This document shows positions 1 through 7,498 of a stretch of DNA of 36,098 bases, one piece after another. Under the pieces are notes generated by a model. It had not been told where the DNA came from. It saw only the letters and a program-made list of their open reading frames with translations, and searched no databases. Position 1 is the first letter of the stretch. Each line of letters opens with the position of its first letter. The DNA is from Bacteroidales bacterium (GTDB lineage Bacteria; Bacteroidota; Bacteroidia; Bacteroidales; UBA12077), in the NCBI GenBank assembly GCA_003446015.1, contig DMBU01000041.1, forward strand, positions 1-36,098, in the 5' to 3' direction. The position numbers and the translations under genes are program-made.

Positions 1-2
1 AA

Positions 3-812
3 GTAGGTTGTCTGGATTACGGGAAGAGATTCTATGACCCTGCACTCGGTAGGTGGCAAGTGATAGATCCTATGGCTGAATTATTCTTAAGCTTAAGTCC
101 ATATAACTATTCATTTAATAATCCTGTGCGTTATACCGATCCCGATGGATCTATTCCTTGGGATGAAACTGTAGAAAATAAAACAAGTATTAATGACGGC
201 TATGGAGTTAATAGGGGTGTTGATGTGGAAACAGGGAAAGCTATAATTCATAGGGGTATAGATATTAGTGCTAAGTCTGGAAATTCTGTGAAATCATTTG
301 CTTCTGGTAGAGTTGTAAGGGTAGATTATAGTGATACTTGGGGTAATTACGTAGTTGTTGATCACGGTGGGGGATATTTTACATTATATGCTCATTTAAA
401 GAATGGTTCTATAGTTGTGAAAAGAAATCAAAAAGTAGTTGATGGAGATAAACTTGCAGGTGTTGGTTCTACTGGGCATTCAACAGGGCCTCATTTGCAT
501 TTAGAAGTTGGGAAAGCAAAGGATTTAGATGCTTTTTTGAGCAGAGATAATAGAGATGAGACTCGTACAGATGCAAAGGGAATTGGTAATCTTGAAAGTT
601 TTCTTAATGGAGATAAAGATAAACTTAAACTTGAAATGAATTCTATCTTGGGTCAATATATAAATGCTTATAATGAGCTTGAATCAATAAAGGAAGAAGA
701 TTATGGAACCGCAGAAGAATATAAAGAAGCTCAAGATAAAGCAATGGATAAGGTAAATGGTCTAATAAATCAATATCATAAGAAAAAGGAAGAATATCAA
801 TCAGCTTCATAA
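3..812 (+). CDS. RHS-repeat protein C-terminus with M23 peptidase tip (5' partial)
   Basis: The gene enters from the left edge and is open from base 3. The GTG at 60 is internal, because the codons before it already read as RHS core (LDYGKRFYDPALGRW). The RHS-associated core continues through DPM, SPYNYSFNNP and DPDG to about base 150, the usual point where a variable C-terminal domain begins. That domain is a complete M23 (LytM-type) zinc metallopeptidase: HxxxD with His at 249-251, YAHL, and HLHLEV. In this family these residues bind zinc and cut peptidoglycan cross-bridges. A charged helical tail of about 100 residues follows. RHS shells with nuclease or hydrolase tips are polymorphic toxins, so I infer a peptidoglycan-cutting toxin or effector. 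The lipoprotein 29 bases downstream may be its immunity partner. The N-terminal bulk is outside the window. Confidence 0.85.
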   Translation, partial: VGCLDYGKRFYDPALGRWQVIDPMAELFLSLSPYNYSFNNPVRYTDPDGSIPWDETVENKTSINDGYGVNRGVDVETGKAIIHRGIDISAKSGNSVKSFASGRVVRVDYSDTWGNYVVVDHGGGYFTLYAHLKNGSIVVKRNQKVVDGDKLAGVGSTGHSTGPHLHLEVGKAKDLDAFLSRDNRDETRTDAKGIGNLESFLNGDKDKLKLEMNSILGQYINAYNELESIKEEDYGTAEEYKEAQDKAMDKVNGLINQYHKKKEEYQSAS

Positions 813-841
813 CAAGCATAATAACTTAATACAAAGATTAT

Positions 842-1261
842 ATGAAAATACATAACATAAAAAAAACAATATTGAACTATATATTAGTGATTGTTTTTAT
901 AAGTGTTTCTTGTAAAACATCAGGAGATGAGAAACAAGAATCTAATGAATCTTTTTCGGAATTTAGAGCTGAATTTTATTCAGACACTATTTTTCAAAAG
1001 AATCGAGTATTATTTCCTGTGCCAGGTATTAATACTGATAGAATGGAGTATAATGACACGATTTATTACTGGCAAAAAGAAAAGTGGTTATTTTTAATGG
1101 ATATGTCAAAAATTGAAGGAATGAAAATAGTTGAAGGTTCAACTGATACAACTATTTATGAAAAGATGCATAGAGAAAACTCAAATTTTGATGTTAATGT
1201 GTATTACAAACTAATTGATAAGAAATGGTATCTTGTTAGATTAGAAGTATATAATATGTGA
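842..1261 (+). CDS. Small lipoprotein, DUF4348-like; candidate immunity protein
   Basis: A protein of 139 residues with a lipoprotein signal peptide: basic start, hydrophobic stretch ending VFISVSC, lipidation Cys24. The mature part (FYSDTIFQKNRVLFPVPG, later WLFLMD and KKWYLVRLEV) resembles the Bacteroidota DUF4348 / NTF2-like lipoprotein fold; I recognise this only by pattern. It starts 29 bases after the RHS-M23 gene on the same strand. A lipoprotein facing the periplasm is where an inhibitor of a peptidoglycan endopeptidase would have to sit, so an immunity role is a reasonable inference, not a demonstrated one. A shifted ORF at 903-1097 in another frame is a shadow. Confidence 0.7.
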   Translation: MKIHNIKKTILNYILVIVFISVSCKTSGDEKQESNESFSEFRAEFYSDTIFQKNRVLFPVPGINTDRMEYNDTIYYWQKEKWLFLMDMSKIEGMKIVEGSTDTTIYEKMHRENSNFDVNVYYKLIDKKWYLVRLEVYNM

Positions 1262-1290
1262 TTTTGTTAAGCAAATATAATATAGATAAA

Positions 1291-1320
1291 AGGAGCACTA
1301 TCTCATAAACTGTGTATATA
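1291..1320. repeat. Possible left end of the truncated IS256-type element
   Basis: The bases around TCATAAACTGTGTATATA resemble the terminal inverted repeats of IS256/mutator elements, which often contain a TGTGTA core, and lie about 60-90 bases upstream of the transposase start. The matching right end is not in the window, so the boundary cannot be fixed. Confidence 0.25.
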
Positions 1321-1353
1321 AAAATATCGGGGGTTGCAACCCCCGATATTTTT
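1320..1353. terminator. 34-bp perfect palindrome, terminator-like
   Basis: The two halves (5' half AAAAATATCGGGGGTTG) are exact reverse complements across 34 bases with no loop offset, and the right side runs into a T tract. It can fold into a hairpin that terminates transcription on either strand. It lies between the lipoprotein gene and the transposase start, so it could end the upstream operon or shield the transposase from outside transcription. Confidence 0.65.
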
Positions 1354-1379
1354 TGTTTAATTTAAAAATTTACACATTT

Positions 1380-1628
1380 ATGAAAAAAGAAGATTTATTA
1401 AATGATGATTTCCTCAAACAGTTTAAAGACGGAGATGATCTTAACGATTTTTTGAAACAACTTCAAAAGCGAGGCATAGAAAAGATGCTGGAAGGAGAAC
1501 TTGACGGACACCTTGGGTATTCAAAAAATCAAAAATCCGATAATTCAAATGCCCGCAATGGATATTCTGAGAAGAAAGTGCGAACCTCCAGCTCGCGCGC
1601 GTTTGTAACGCATGCATTCATAGTTTAA
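1380..1628 (+). pseudogene. Truncated IS256-family (mutator) transposase
   Basis: From the ATG at 1380 the product reads as the N-terminus of an IS256/mutator transposase: an acidic leader, LKQLQKRGIEKMLEGELD, HLGYSKNQKS, NARNGYSEKKVRTSS. The family is about 400 residues and carries a DDE catalytic core. Here homology stops near base 1590, and a short unrelated tail (about 11 residues) ends at 1628, so the whole catalytic core is missing and the copy cannot be active. The longer in-frame extension from 1353 has no support. GC-rich palindromic sequence begins exactly where homology ends. Confidence 0.85.
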
Positions 1629-1720
1629 TTGCATATTCTAAAACTAGTTTGAATAATATTTTGTACCAGTTTTTTAAATGTTTAAAGATTGATAAAGTCA
1701 CGTGTCGAAGACGCACGCCA
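1595..1720. repeat. Pair of GC-rich imperfect palindromes (REP-like)
   Basis: Two short GC-rich hairpins stand out from AT-rich DNA: GCGTT-TGT-AACGC at 1599-1611, inside a CG-alternating run, and GTGTCGAAGACGCAC at 1702-1716, imperfect on its left arm. About 90 AT-rich bases lie between. The pair marks the join between the transposase remnant and the DnaB remnant. The arrangement resembles a REP doublet, but no other copy is in the window. Confidence 0.35.
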
Positions 1721-1723
1721 TCG

Positions 1724-1999
1724 GGTAATTCATTATTAGGAATGGCCGAAATTATTATAGCAAAGCATAGAAATGGAGCATTAGCTGATGTTAAACTCCG
1801 ATTTAGAAATGAATTAGCTAAGTTTGAAGATCTGGAAGAAGAATTTATAGGAGATTTTCCGGTAGAGAACGATATTAATGGAGGTACAAGAACCTTTAGT
1901 TCAAAAATTAACCAGGAGAAAAAAACAGGAAACTCAACCAATGATGATATTTTCGACTTAGGAAGCAATAAAAATTTCGATAATGAAGCTCCTTTTTAA
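1724..1999 (+). pseudogene. dnaB: C-terminal remnant of replicative DNA helicase DnaB
   Basis: The frame from about 1724 to the stop at 1997-1999 reads GNSLLGMAEIIIAKHRNGAL, then VKLRFRNELAKFEDLEEEF and a polar tail ending EAPF. This matches the last part of the RecA-like domain and tail of Bacteroidota DnaB. The primase-interacting N-domain, Walker A and Walker B are all absent, so it cannot be a helicase; full DnaB is roughly 450-520 residues. The ATG at 1649 lies in unrelated sequence. The natural terminator after the stop is kept, which suggests that rearrangement removed or displaced the 5' part. A complete dnaB is presumably elsewhere. Confidence 0.75.
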
Positions 2000-2012
2000 A
2001 GGAGTTTTTTTT
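1989..2012 (+). terminator. Rho-independent terminator after dnaB remnant
   Basis: Stem CTCCTTT (1989-1995) pairs with AAAGGAG (1998-2004) and is followed by eight T. It overlaps the stop codon of the DnaB remnant and faces the 3' end of the minus-strand HAD gene. Confidence 0.75.
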
Positions 2013-2703
2013 ATAAAATCTCCTGCAGCTCTTTTAAAGAACTTATTTCATGTGTAATACTCTCGGAATGAGATATGTTATCAGGGTTAAAGAATACCTG
2101 ATCTAAACCAATGTTTTTAGCTCCTAAAACATCAACCTGAAGATCATCACCGATCATTATGCTTTCATTTATATGGGCATTTACATTCTTCAGAGCATGT
2201 TGAAAAATAATTGGGTTTGGTTTTTGAGCACCAGCATCTTCTGAAGTAAACACTTCTAAAAAATACTTATCCAAATCACTGTTTTTTAATTTAGTGAATT
2301 GAACTTCGTTAAAACCATTGGTAATAATATATAGATTGTATTTCTGATGCAAATATTCCAGTGTTTCGTGTGCAAATGGGAATAATTCCTTTTTTGTTGG
2401 ACTAATAATAATATAATCGTGAGCGATTTTTTTTGCCAGTTCTTCATCATTAATTCCAAATTCTTCAAGAGTTAATGAAAATCTCTTATAGCTTAAGATC
2501 GATTTTTCTATTTTCCCTTCACGATAATCGTTCCATAGGATATCGTTGTGTTTTTCATAAGTATTGTAAAAATTATCAAATGAGTTAAAGATGATTTCTA
2601 AGTTATACTTATCGTAAATATCAATGAAAGTATCTCTGGCATTTTTATCGAAATCCCAGATTGTCCTATCTAAATCGAAATATATATGTTTGTACTTATT
2701 CAT
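2011..2703 (-). CDS. HAD phosphatase, YjjG-like nucleotidase
   Basis: A 230-residue haloacid-dehalogenase hydrolase. Motif I is DLDRT (nucleophile Asp10, acid/base Asp12), motif II lies in IITNGF, the motif III lysine is in AGAQKPNP, and motif IV is MIGDD. The helical cap between motifs I and II and the ITNGFNEVQFTKLK segment fit the YjjG subgroup, which dephosphorylates pyrimidine nucleoside monophosphates and helps discard non-canonical nucleotides. The exact substrate cannot be read from sequence. It is cytoplasmic, full length for the family and apparently monocistronic. Confidence 0.85.
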   Translation of the reverse strand: MNKYKHIYFDLDRTIWDFDKNARDTFIDIYDKYNLEIIFNSFDNFYNTYEKHNDILWNDYREGKIEKSILSYKRFSLTLEEFGINDEELAKKIAHDYIIISPTKKELFPFAHETLEYLHQKYNLYIITNGFNEVQFTKLKNSDLDKYFLEVFTSEDAGAQKPNPIIFQHALKNVNAHINESIMIGDDLQVDVLGAKNIGLDQVFFNPDNISHSESITHEISSLKELQEIL

Positions 2704-2870
2704 TTTTTGTAGAAACTATAAATAATGATATCTGCAATCGCCCGGCAAAGTTAAAAGATTTGAAAGAAACCAAGATGAATAAAGTTATGTTTTATAGTAT
2801 TTATTCAATACCCGATTTATTAAATTGATTCTTTATATTGTAAGCATTAAAATAAAATAATTGTTATTCG

Positions 2871-3008
2871 TTTTTGTACCCAATTTGAATTCGATTTTCT
2901 TCATTTGCCCCTAACCCTGAAGGGTGTGAAGAAAATCAATTGCTCCCTTTAGGGCCTGGGGCAAAACAATTGATTTTCATTCTATTGGCTGCATTTTAGG
3001 TACAAAAA
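2871..3008. repeat. MITE-like 138-bp inverted-repeat element
   Basis: It is bounded by a perfect 10-bp inverted repeat, TTTTTGTACC at 2871-2880 and GGTACAAAAA at 2999-3008. Inside are nested inverted repeats: GATTTTCTTCA (2893-2903) with TGAAGAAAATC (2927-2937); GAAAATCAATTG (2931-2942) with CAATTGATTTTC (2967-2978); GCCCC (2907-2911) with GGGGC (2958-2962); and small CCCT/AGGG hairpins. There is no ORF. It fills most of the 332-base gap 2704-3035; the rest of that gap is AT-rich with nothing else recognised. Confidence 0.65.
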
Positions 3009-3035
3009 TAGATATTCATTTAAAATAATAATGAT

Positions 3036-3521
3036 ATGAGAAATAAAATTCTTTTGATAGTTAGCTTGATCATGCTGTTTTCATGTCAGACTTCCAATAA
3101 TAAAATAAATATAGAATCAGAAATAAATAGCTTAAATGTTTTTATCGATAATTGGCACCATGCTGCCGCAGTAGCCAATGAAGATGTTTTCTTTGGAAGC
3201 TTGGATTCGAATGCTGTATATTTAGGAACCGATCCTGATGAGCGATGGCTTAAAAATGAATTTATGGATTGGGGTATGAAATATTTTGAACGTGATACTG
3301 CCTGGGCTTTTAAGCCTTATAACCGTTTCTGGGAATTTTCGGATGATATGAATTATGCATGGTTCGATGAATTACTTGAGACTCATATGGGAATTTGTCG
3401 TGGTTCCGGAATTGTAAAAAGATATGGAAATACATGGAAAATTAAGCATTATAACCTTGCTCTAACACTACCTAATGAACAAATGAGTGATTATAAAAAA
3501 ATGATAAGCTCAGATATTTAA
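3036..3521 (+). CDS. NTF2/SnoaL-like lipoprotein
   Basis: A 161-residue protein with a lipoprotein signal (LIMLFSC, Cys17). The mature domain has the layout of NTF2-like/SnoaL_3 proteins: an N-terminal helix with NWHHAAAVANEDVFF, then YLGTDPDERW, and a late strand pair WFDELLE and RGSGIVKRYGNTWKIKHYNLAL. Such domains in secreted Bacteroidota lipoproteins usually have no known substrate. It starts 27 bases after the MITE-like element, which may therefore supply part of its leader. Function unknown; confident only of export and fold. Confidence 0.75.
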   Translation: MRNKILLIVSLIMLFSCQTSNNKINIESEINSLNVFIDNWHHAAAVANEDVFFGSLDSNAVYLGTDPDERWLKNEFMDWGMKYFERDTAWAFKPYNRFWEFSDDMNYAWFDELLETHMGICRGSGIVKRYGNTWKIKHYNLALTLPNEQMSDYKKMISSDI

Positions 3522-3648
3522 CTAAATCAGAAACTTAAAAAGTATTTTGAGTTAATATAAAATACAAGCTTTCTATTTAGAGATTAAATTATTAATTTTA
3601 ATAGCTTTTTGTCTAAGTTTTACAATGCATATTGAAATCATTAAACAA

Positions 3649-4776
3649 ATGAAAAGAACCACTTTAATTATCATAGTATTCATAGTTGGCTTGCTTTTTA
3701 CCACTTGTAATAAAACTGGTAAGGATAAAGAATTTGTTAAAAAGGTACAATTAAACCAGGAAACCATCGCTGTTGGTATTTATAGAGCAACAGGTTACGA
3801 ATACAATAGTATTAATTTAATTGCAGAAGCATTAAAAATCGATGCCGGAATTGTATATGTCACCTTAACTGATGCTGATGTTTTAAAAACAAAACTTGAG
3901 AATATTGACGTAATCATTTTTCCTGAAATAGAAAATGGACAAATCATTGACCAACTGGATGATGAGCTGGCCGAAATTTTTAAAAATTTTATCTCAAAAA
4001 AAGGAGCAATAGCATTATGTAATGGTTCTTGTATCATGTTAAAGGCTCAGGATTGTCAGACTCTTGATTTGGTAGATTTAAATTTTGAAAAAGACTCGAT
4101 GAACAATTCATTATTAAGCAGAACCAGTTTTAACCTGAATGAAAATGGTGAAAAGATATTTCCTGAACTGAAAGGATATAAGGATCTGTATATGGATAAA
4201 TGCGATAATAATATTGTAGAAACAGATACATTAAAAGGGAATAAAATTCTTGGATTTATGTCTAATTCAGAAACTGCAAATCCAATATTTATTACTTCAA
4301 AATTCAACTCAGGTAAAATATTTATTTCAAATACACATCCAGAAACAACTCCAGGTATGCGCTGGATGATACCACGTATTGTTCGGTGGGTGTATAATCA
4401 AGAGTTTATTTTTTATAATAAGAAAGTCTTTCGACCAGATTATTATACGAATGAATTGATTTTTGATGATGAAAAAGCTAAAAAACTTCAAAAATTAGAA
4501 TTGCAATTAGAAAAGGGGAAAAAGGATGAAGTTATTGAAGCAATGGATGAACTGGAAAAATTCAGTCCTTATTTAGTGGCAGAAAAAATAAGACATTTGT
4601 TAGCAGAAAAAAATAATGAGATAAAACTTCGGGCTGCTAAATTTTTAGTCGATATTGAATACACTTTAGCGATAGAAGATCTAAAAAAAGTGATTAAAAC
4701 CGAAAGAAGTAAAAAGGTTAAAGAGCAGCTTAATCTTTATTTGTATGATCTTGAAGGGATGTTAGAACAAAATTAA
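3649..4776 (+). CDS. Lipoprotein with glutamine-amidotransferase-like (BPL_N) domain
   Basis: I chose the ATG at 3649 over 3625 because it gives a clean lipoprotein signal (MKRTTLIIIVFIVGLLFTTC). The first half has a class I glutamine-amidotransferase-like Rossmann fold: VGIYRATGYEY, VIIFPEIENG, then an elbow GAIALCNGSCIML where the family has its Cys nucleophile, and later a segment FISNTHPETT in the position of the His-Glu strand. This fits the BPL_N family named after the N-domain of biotin protein ligases. The last ~110 residues are charged helices that look like HEAT repeats. It sits 10 bases before rmuC and is probably cotranscribed with it. Substrate unknown. Confidence 0.65.
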   Translation: MKRTTLIIIVFIVGLLFTTCNKTGKDKEFVKKVQLNQETIAVGIYRATGYEYNSINLIAEALKIDAGIVYVTLTDADVLKTKLENIDVIIFPEIENGQIIDQLDDELAEIFKNFISKKGAIALCNGSCIMLKAQDCQTLDLVDLNFEKDSMNNSLLSRTSFNLNENGEKIFPELKGYKDLYMDKCDNNIVETDTLKGNKILGFMSNSETANPIFITSKFNSGKIFISNTHPETTPGMRWMIPRIVRWVYNQEFIFYNKKVFRPDYYTNELIFDDEKAKKLQKLELQLEKGKKDEVIEAMDELEKFSPYLVAEKIRHLLAEKNNEIKLRAAKFLVDIEYTLAIEDLKKVIKTERSKKVKEQLNLYLYDLEGMLEQN

Positions 4777-4786
4777 GATATTGATT

Positions 4787-6133
4787 ATGATTGAGATTTT
4801 ATTAGGAATACTGATTCTTCTTGCAATTATTAATCTTTTTATTGGATTAAAAAAGAATGCTACTATAGATGTAATACCACAACTTAAGGAGATTGAATTA
4901 GCAATATTAAAATTTGATGATACTCTGGAACGCACTGAGAAGTCTATACGTGATGAATTCCAGAGAAATAGAAAAGAAACCAATGAAATCTCCAGTGCAA
5001 ATAGAGAAGAATTGACAAAGTCTTTAAATATTTTTGGAGAACAGTTTTCACAAAATGTAAAGGATTTAAATGAGCTAATCAGACAAAAGTTTGGAGATTT
5101 TAGTAAGCAACAAAGTGAAATTAATAAACAAGCAACAGATAACATTAAAGGAGTTGAAATTACGATCGAAAAACATTTAAAATCTATTCGGGAGGATAAT
5201 AATCAACAGTTAAATGAAATGAGAAAAACTGTTGACGAAAAGCTTCAAACAACTTTGGAAAAAAGGTTAGGTGAATCATTTAAACAGGTAAGTGAAAGAT
5301 TGGAACTGGTGCATAAAGGCCTGGGCGAAATGCAAAATATTGCGGTTGGAGTAGGAGACTTAAAAAAAGTTTTATCAAATGTAAAAACAAGAGGGGTTCT
5401 TGGAGAATATCAACTGGAAAATATATTAGAACAGATTTTAACCCCCGATCAATACGCGAAAAATGTAGCTACTAAAAAGGGTAGTCAAGCTAATGTGGAG
5501 TTTGCTATAAAACTGCCAGGAAAGGAATCGGGCAAAGAAGTATGGATGCCAATTGATTCAAAATTCCCAATTGAAGATTATCACATTTTATTGGAAGCAT
5601 TTGACAAAGGTGACAAAATTGAAATTGATATTGCTCAAAAAGTTTTAATTAAAAAAATAGAAAGTTTTGCAAAAGAGATTAGTGAAAAATATATTGATCC
5701 ACCTCACACAACTGACTTTGGTATAATGTTTTTACCTGTCGAGAGTTTATATGCAGAAGTATTAAGACATCCTGGTTTATTTGAAATACTTCAACGAAAA
5801 TATAAAATTACAGTTACAGGGCCTACAACCCTATCCGCTTTGTTGAGCAGTTTACAAATGGGATTCAGAACTCTTGCTGTGCAAAAAAGGAGCAGTGAAG
5901 TTTGGGATATTTTAAAAGCTGTAAAATTTGAATTCAAAGAATTTGCTGGTGTTTTAGAAAAAGCTCATAAACAAATAAATACAGCATCTGGCACACTTGA
6001 AACTCTGAGAACAACCAGAACAAATGTATTAGAAAGGAAGTTAAAGGATGTTGAGACTTTTACATCAATAGAATCTAAAGAAATATTGGAATTGCCTGAC
6101 AATAAAATTGAGGAGGACTCAACTGATGAATAA
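4787..6133 (+). CDS. rmuC: DNA recombination protein RmuC
   Basis: I preferred the ATG at 4787 to the TTG at 4781. The protein has 448 residues: an N-terminal membrane segment (IEILLGILILLAIINLFIGL), a long coiled coil (about residues 30-190) and the C-terminal RmuC domain, recognised by RGVLGEYQLENILEQIL, EVWMPIDSKFPIEDYH and FGIMFLPVESLYAEV. RmuC proteins carry a nuclease-like fold and limit inversions at short inverted repeats in E. coli; the mechanism is poorly known. It follows the amidotransferase-like lipoprotein by 10 bases and precedes def. Confidence 0.93.
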   Translation: MIEILLGILILLAIINLFIGLKKNATIDVIPQLKEIELAILKFDDTLERTEKSIRDEFQRNRKETNEISSANREELTKSLNIFGEQFSQNVKDLNELIRQKFGDFSKQQSEINKQATDNIKGVEITIEKHLKSIREDNNQQLNEMRKTVDEKLQTTLEKRLGESFKQVSERLELVHKGLGEMQNIAVGVGDLKKVLSNVKTRGVLGEYQLENILEQILTPDQYAKNVATKKGSQANVEFAIKLPGKESGKEVWMPIDSKFPIEDYHILLEAFDKGDKIEIDIAQKVLIKKIESFAKEISEKYIDPPHTTDFGIMFLPVESLYAEVLRHPGLFEILQRKYKITVTGPTTLSALLSSLQMGFRTLAVQKRSSEVWDILKAVKFEFKEFAGVLEKAHKQINTASGTLETLRTTRTNVLERKLKDVETFTSIESKEILELPDNKIEEDSTDE

Positions 6134-6212
6134 TTTATTATCTATATCCAATCTATAAAATAAATCAGTTGTATATAAAATATTCTTAATTCGAAGTTAT
6201 TCATTCGTTGCT

Positions 6213-6716
6213 GTGATAAAAGAAATACTATTAATCGGAAATCCTGTTTTAAGAGAAAAATCTAAAAGTGTAAATTCTTTTAACGAAGAATTATATTCAC
6301 TAATTCATGATTTAAAAGATACGCTCATCGATTTTCAGAAAAGAAAAGAAATTGGACGCGGAATAGCAGCTCCACAAATAGGCGTTCTTAAAAAAGTAAT
6401 CTATTTAAACTTACCCGACAGAAGCTTTGTATTGGTAAATCCTGAAATAACATGGAAAAGTAACGAGATGTTTGAGGTTTGGGATAGTTGTTTCAGTTTC
6501 GATGTGGCATTCTTTGTGAAAACGCAAAGGTATAAATCCATAAAAGTTAACTATCAAAACGAAAAGGGAATTTCTTTTGAAGAAACATTCGGGAATGATC
6601 TTTCCGAATTACTACAACACGAAATAGATCATTTGCACGGTATATTAGCAACTGACCACCTCAAAAGCAACAAAGACATTATTCTTCGAGCCGAATGGGA
6701 GAAAAGGTATAAATAA
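6213..6716 (+). CDS. def: Peptide deformylase, divergent
   Basis: Removes the formyl group from N-terminal methionine of new proteins. Of 167 residues, motif 1 is GRGIAAPQIG (48-57) and motif 3 is QHEIDHLHG (metal ligands His136 and His140, catalytic Glu137). Motif 2, normally EGCLS, reads DSCFS: the metal ligand Cys93 is kept but Glu and Leu are changed. The start must be GTG at 6213, since no in-frame ATG lies upstream of the conserved N-terminus. The altered motif suggests a secondary deformylase or one with shifted substrate range; a canonical def may exist elsewhere. Confidence 0.88.
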   Translation: MIKEILLIGNPVLREKSKSVNSFNEELYSLIHDLKDTLIDFQKRKEIGRGIAAPQIGVLKKVIYLNLPDRSFVLVNPEITWKSNEMFEVWDSCFSFDVAFFVKTQRYKSIKVNYQNEKGISFEETFGNDLSELLQHEIDHLHGILATDHLKSNKDIILRAEWEKRYK

Positions 6717-6790
6717 ACATCTTATAAAACTTATTCGTAATTTTGAATTCAGAGAAGAATTGTCTAATCTTGCGCTCGAAATTGAAAAAG

Positions 6791-7498
6791 ATGAATCGAA
6801 ATATCTGTTATATCATACTATTAATTTTTATTTCTAGTCTATTCCTTCAAGGAAATTCATTCAATAGAATTGTTACAAAGCAAGAAGTAAATCTAAATGA
6901 CAGTTGTTTTTCAGCCTGGAAAGAGAAACTTGCTGATTCTTATGGAATTCCCGAGCCTGCTATCAATATGGCTTTTAATGGATACTATACTTTAAAAAGT
7001 GAAAAGCTCTTAAAAAATGACTCAATCCTTACTATTATTGATTTTAGCAGTCCTTCGACTGAACAAAGGTTTTTTATTCTGGATTTAAAGAATTGTAAGA
7101 TAGTTAAGAATACTTTAGTTGCACATGGAATGAATTCAGGGGTAAATACAGCAGAATCTTTTTCCAACAATCGACATTCAAATAAGAGTAGCTTAGGCTT
7201 GTTTCTTACTCAGGAAACCTATGAAGGGAAACATGGTTATTCGTTACGACTTGATGGCATGAACATGGGTATAAATGATAATGCACGCAAAAGAGCAATT
7301 GTTATTCATGGAGCTGATTATGTAAGTGAAAGCTTTATCAAAGAAAATAACCGAATAGGCAGAAGTTTTGGCTGTCCGGCTTTACCCGTTGATGAGGTTA
7401 AAGAAATAATTGATATAATTAAAGAAGGTTCCTGTTTGTATATTTATCACCCCTCATTAATTCCTATATCCCAGGAAGATTTGGAAAGATTGCCTTAA
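6791..7498 (+). CDS. Exported L,D-transpeptidase-like protein (YkuD_2 type)
   Basis: The ATG at 6791 was chosen because it begins a signal peptide (NRNICYIILLIFISSLFLQG); the TTG at 6743 would bury it. The 235-residue product carries the short YkuD-type catalytic domain of the murein L,D-transpeptidase family: AIVIHGADYV (His173) and GRSFGCPALP (catalytic Cys195). It would act on peptidoglycan stem peptides in the periplasm by forming 3-3 links or trimming. Its 3' end overlaps by 35 bases the 3' end of a second, larger L,D-transpeptidase on the other strand. Confidence 0.85.
   Translation: MNRNICYIILLIFISSLFLQGNSFNRIVTKQEVNLNDSCFSAWKEKLADSYGIPEPAINMAFNGYYTLKSEKLLKNDSILTIIDFSSPSTEQRFFILDLKNCKIVKNTLVAHGMNSGVNTAESFSNNRHSNKSSLGLFLTQETYEGKHGYSLRLDGMNMGINDNARKRAIVIHGADYVSESFIKENNRIGRSFGCPALPVDEVKEIIDIIKEGSCLYIYHPSLIPISQEDLERLP

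Noticed and set aside
60..812. A complete gene starting at the GTG at base 60
   Set aside because: The frame is open to the left edge and the codons before 60 encode conserved RHS-core residues, so this is the 3' part of a longer gene.
1618..1968. Minus-strand ORF of 116 codons opposite the DnaB remnant
   Set aside because: It is the mirror of the recognisable DnaB tail and has no protein-like pattern of its own.
6743..6790. N-terminal extension of the small L,D-transpeptidase from a TTG
   Set aside because: It would put 16 polar residues ahead of an obvious signal peptide that begins at the ATG at 6791.
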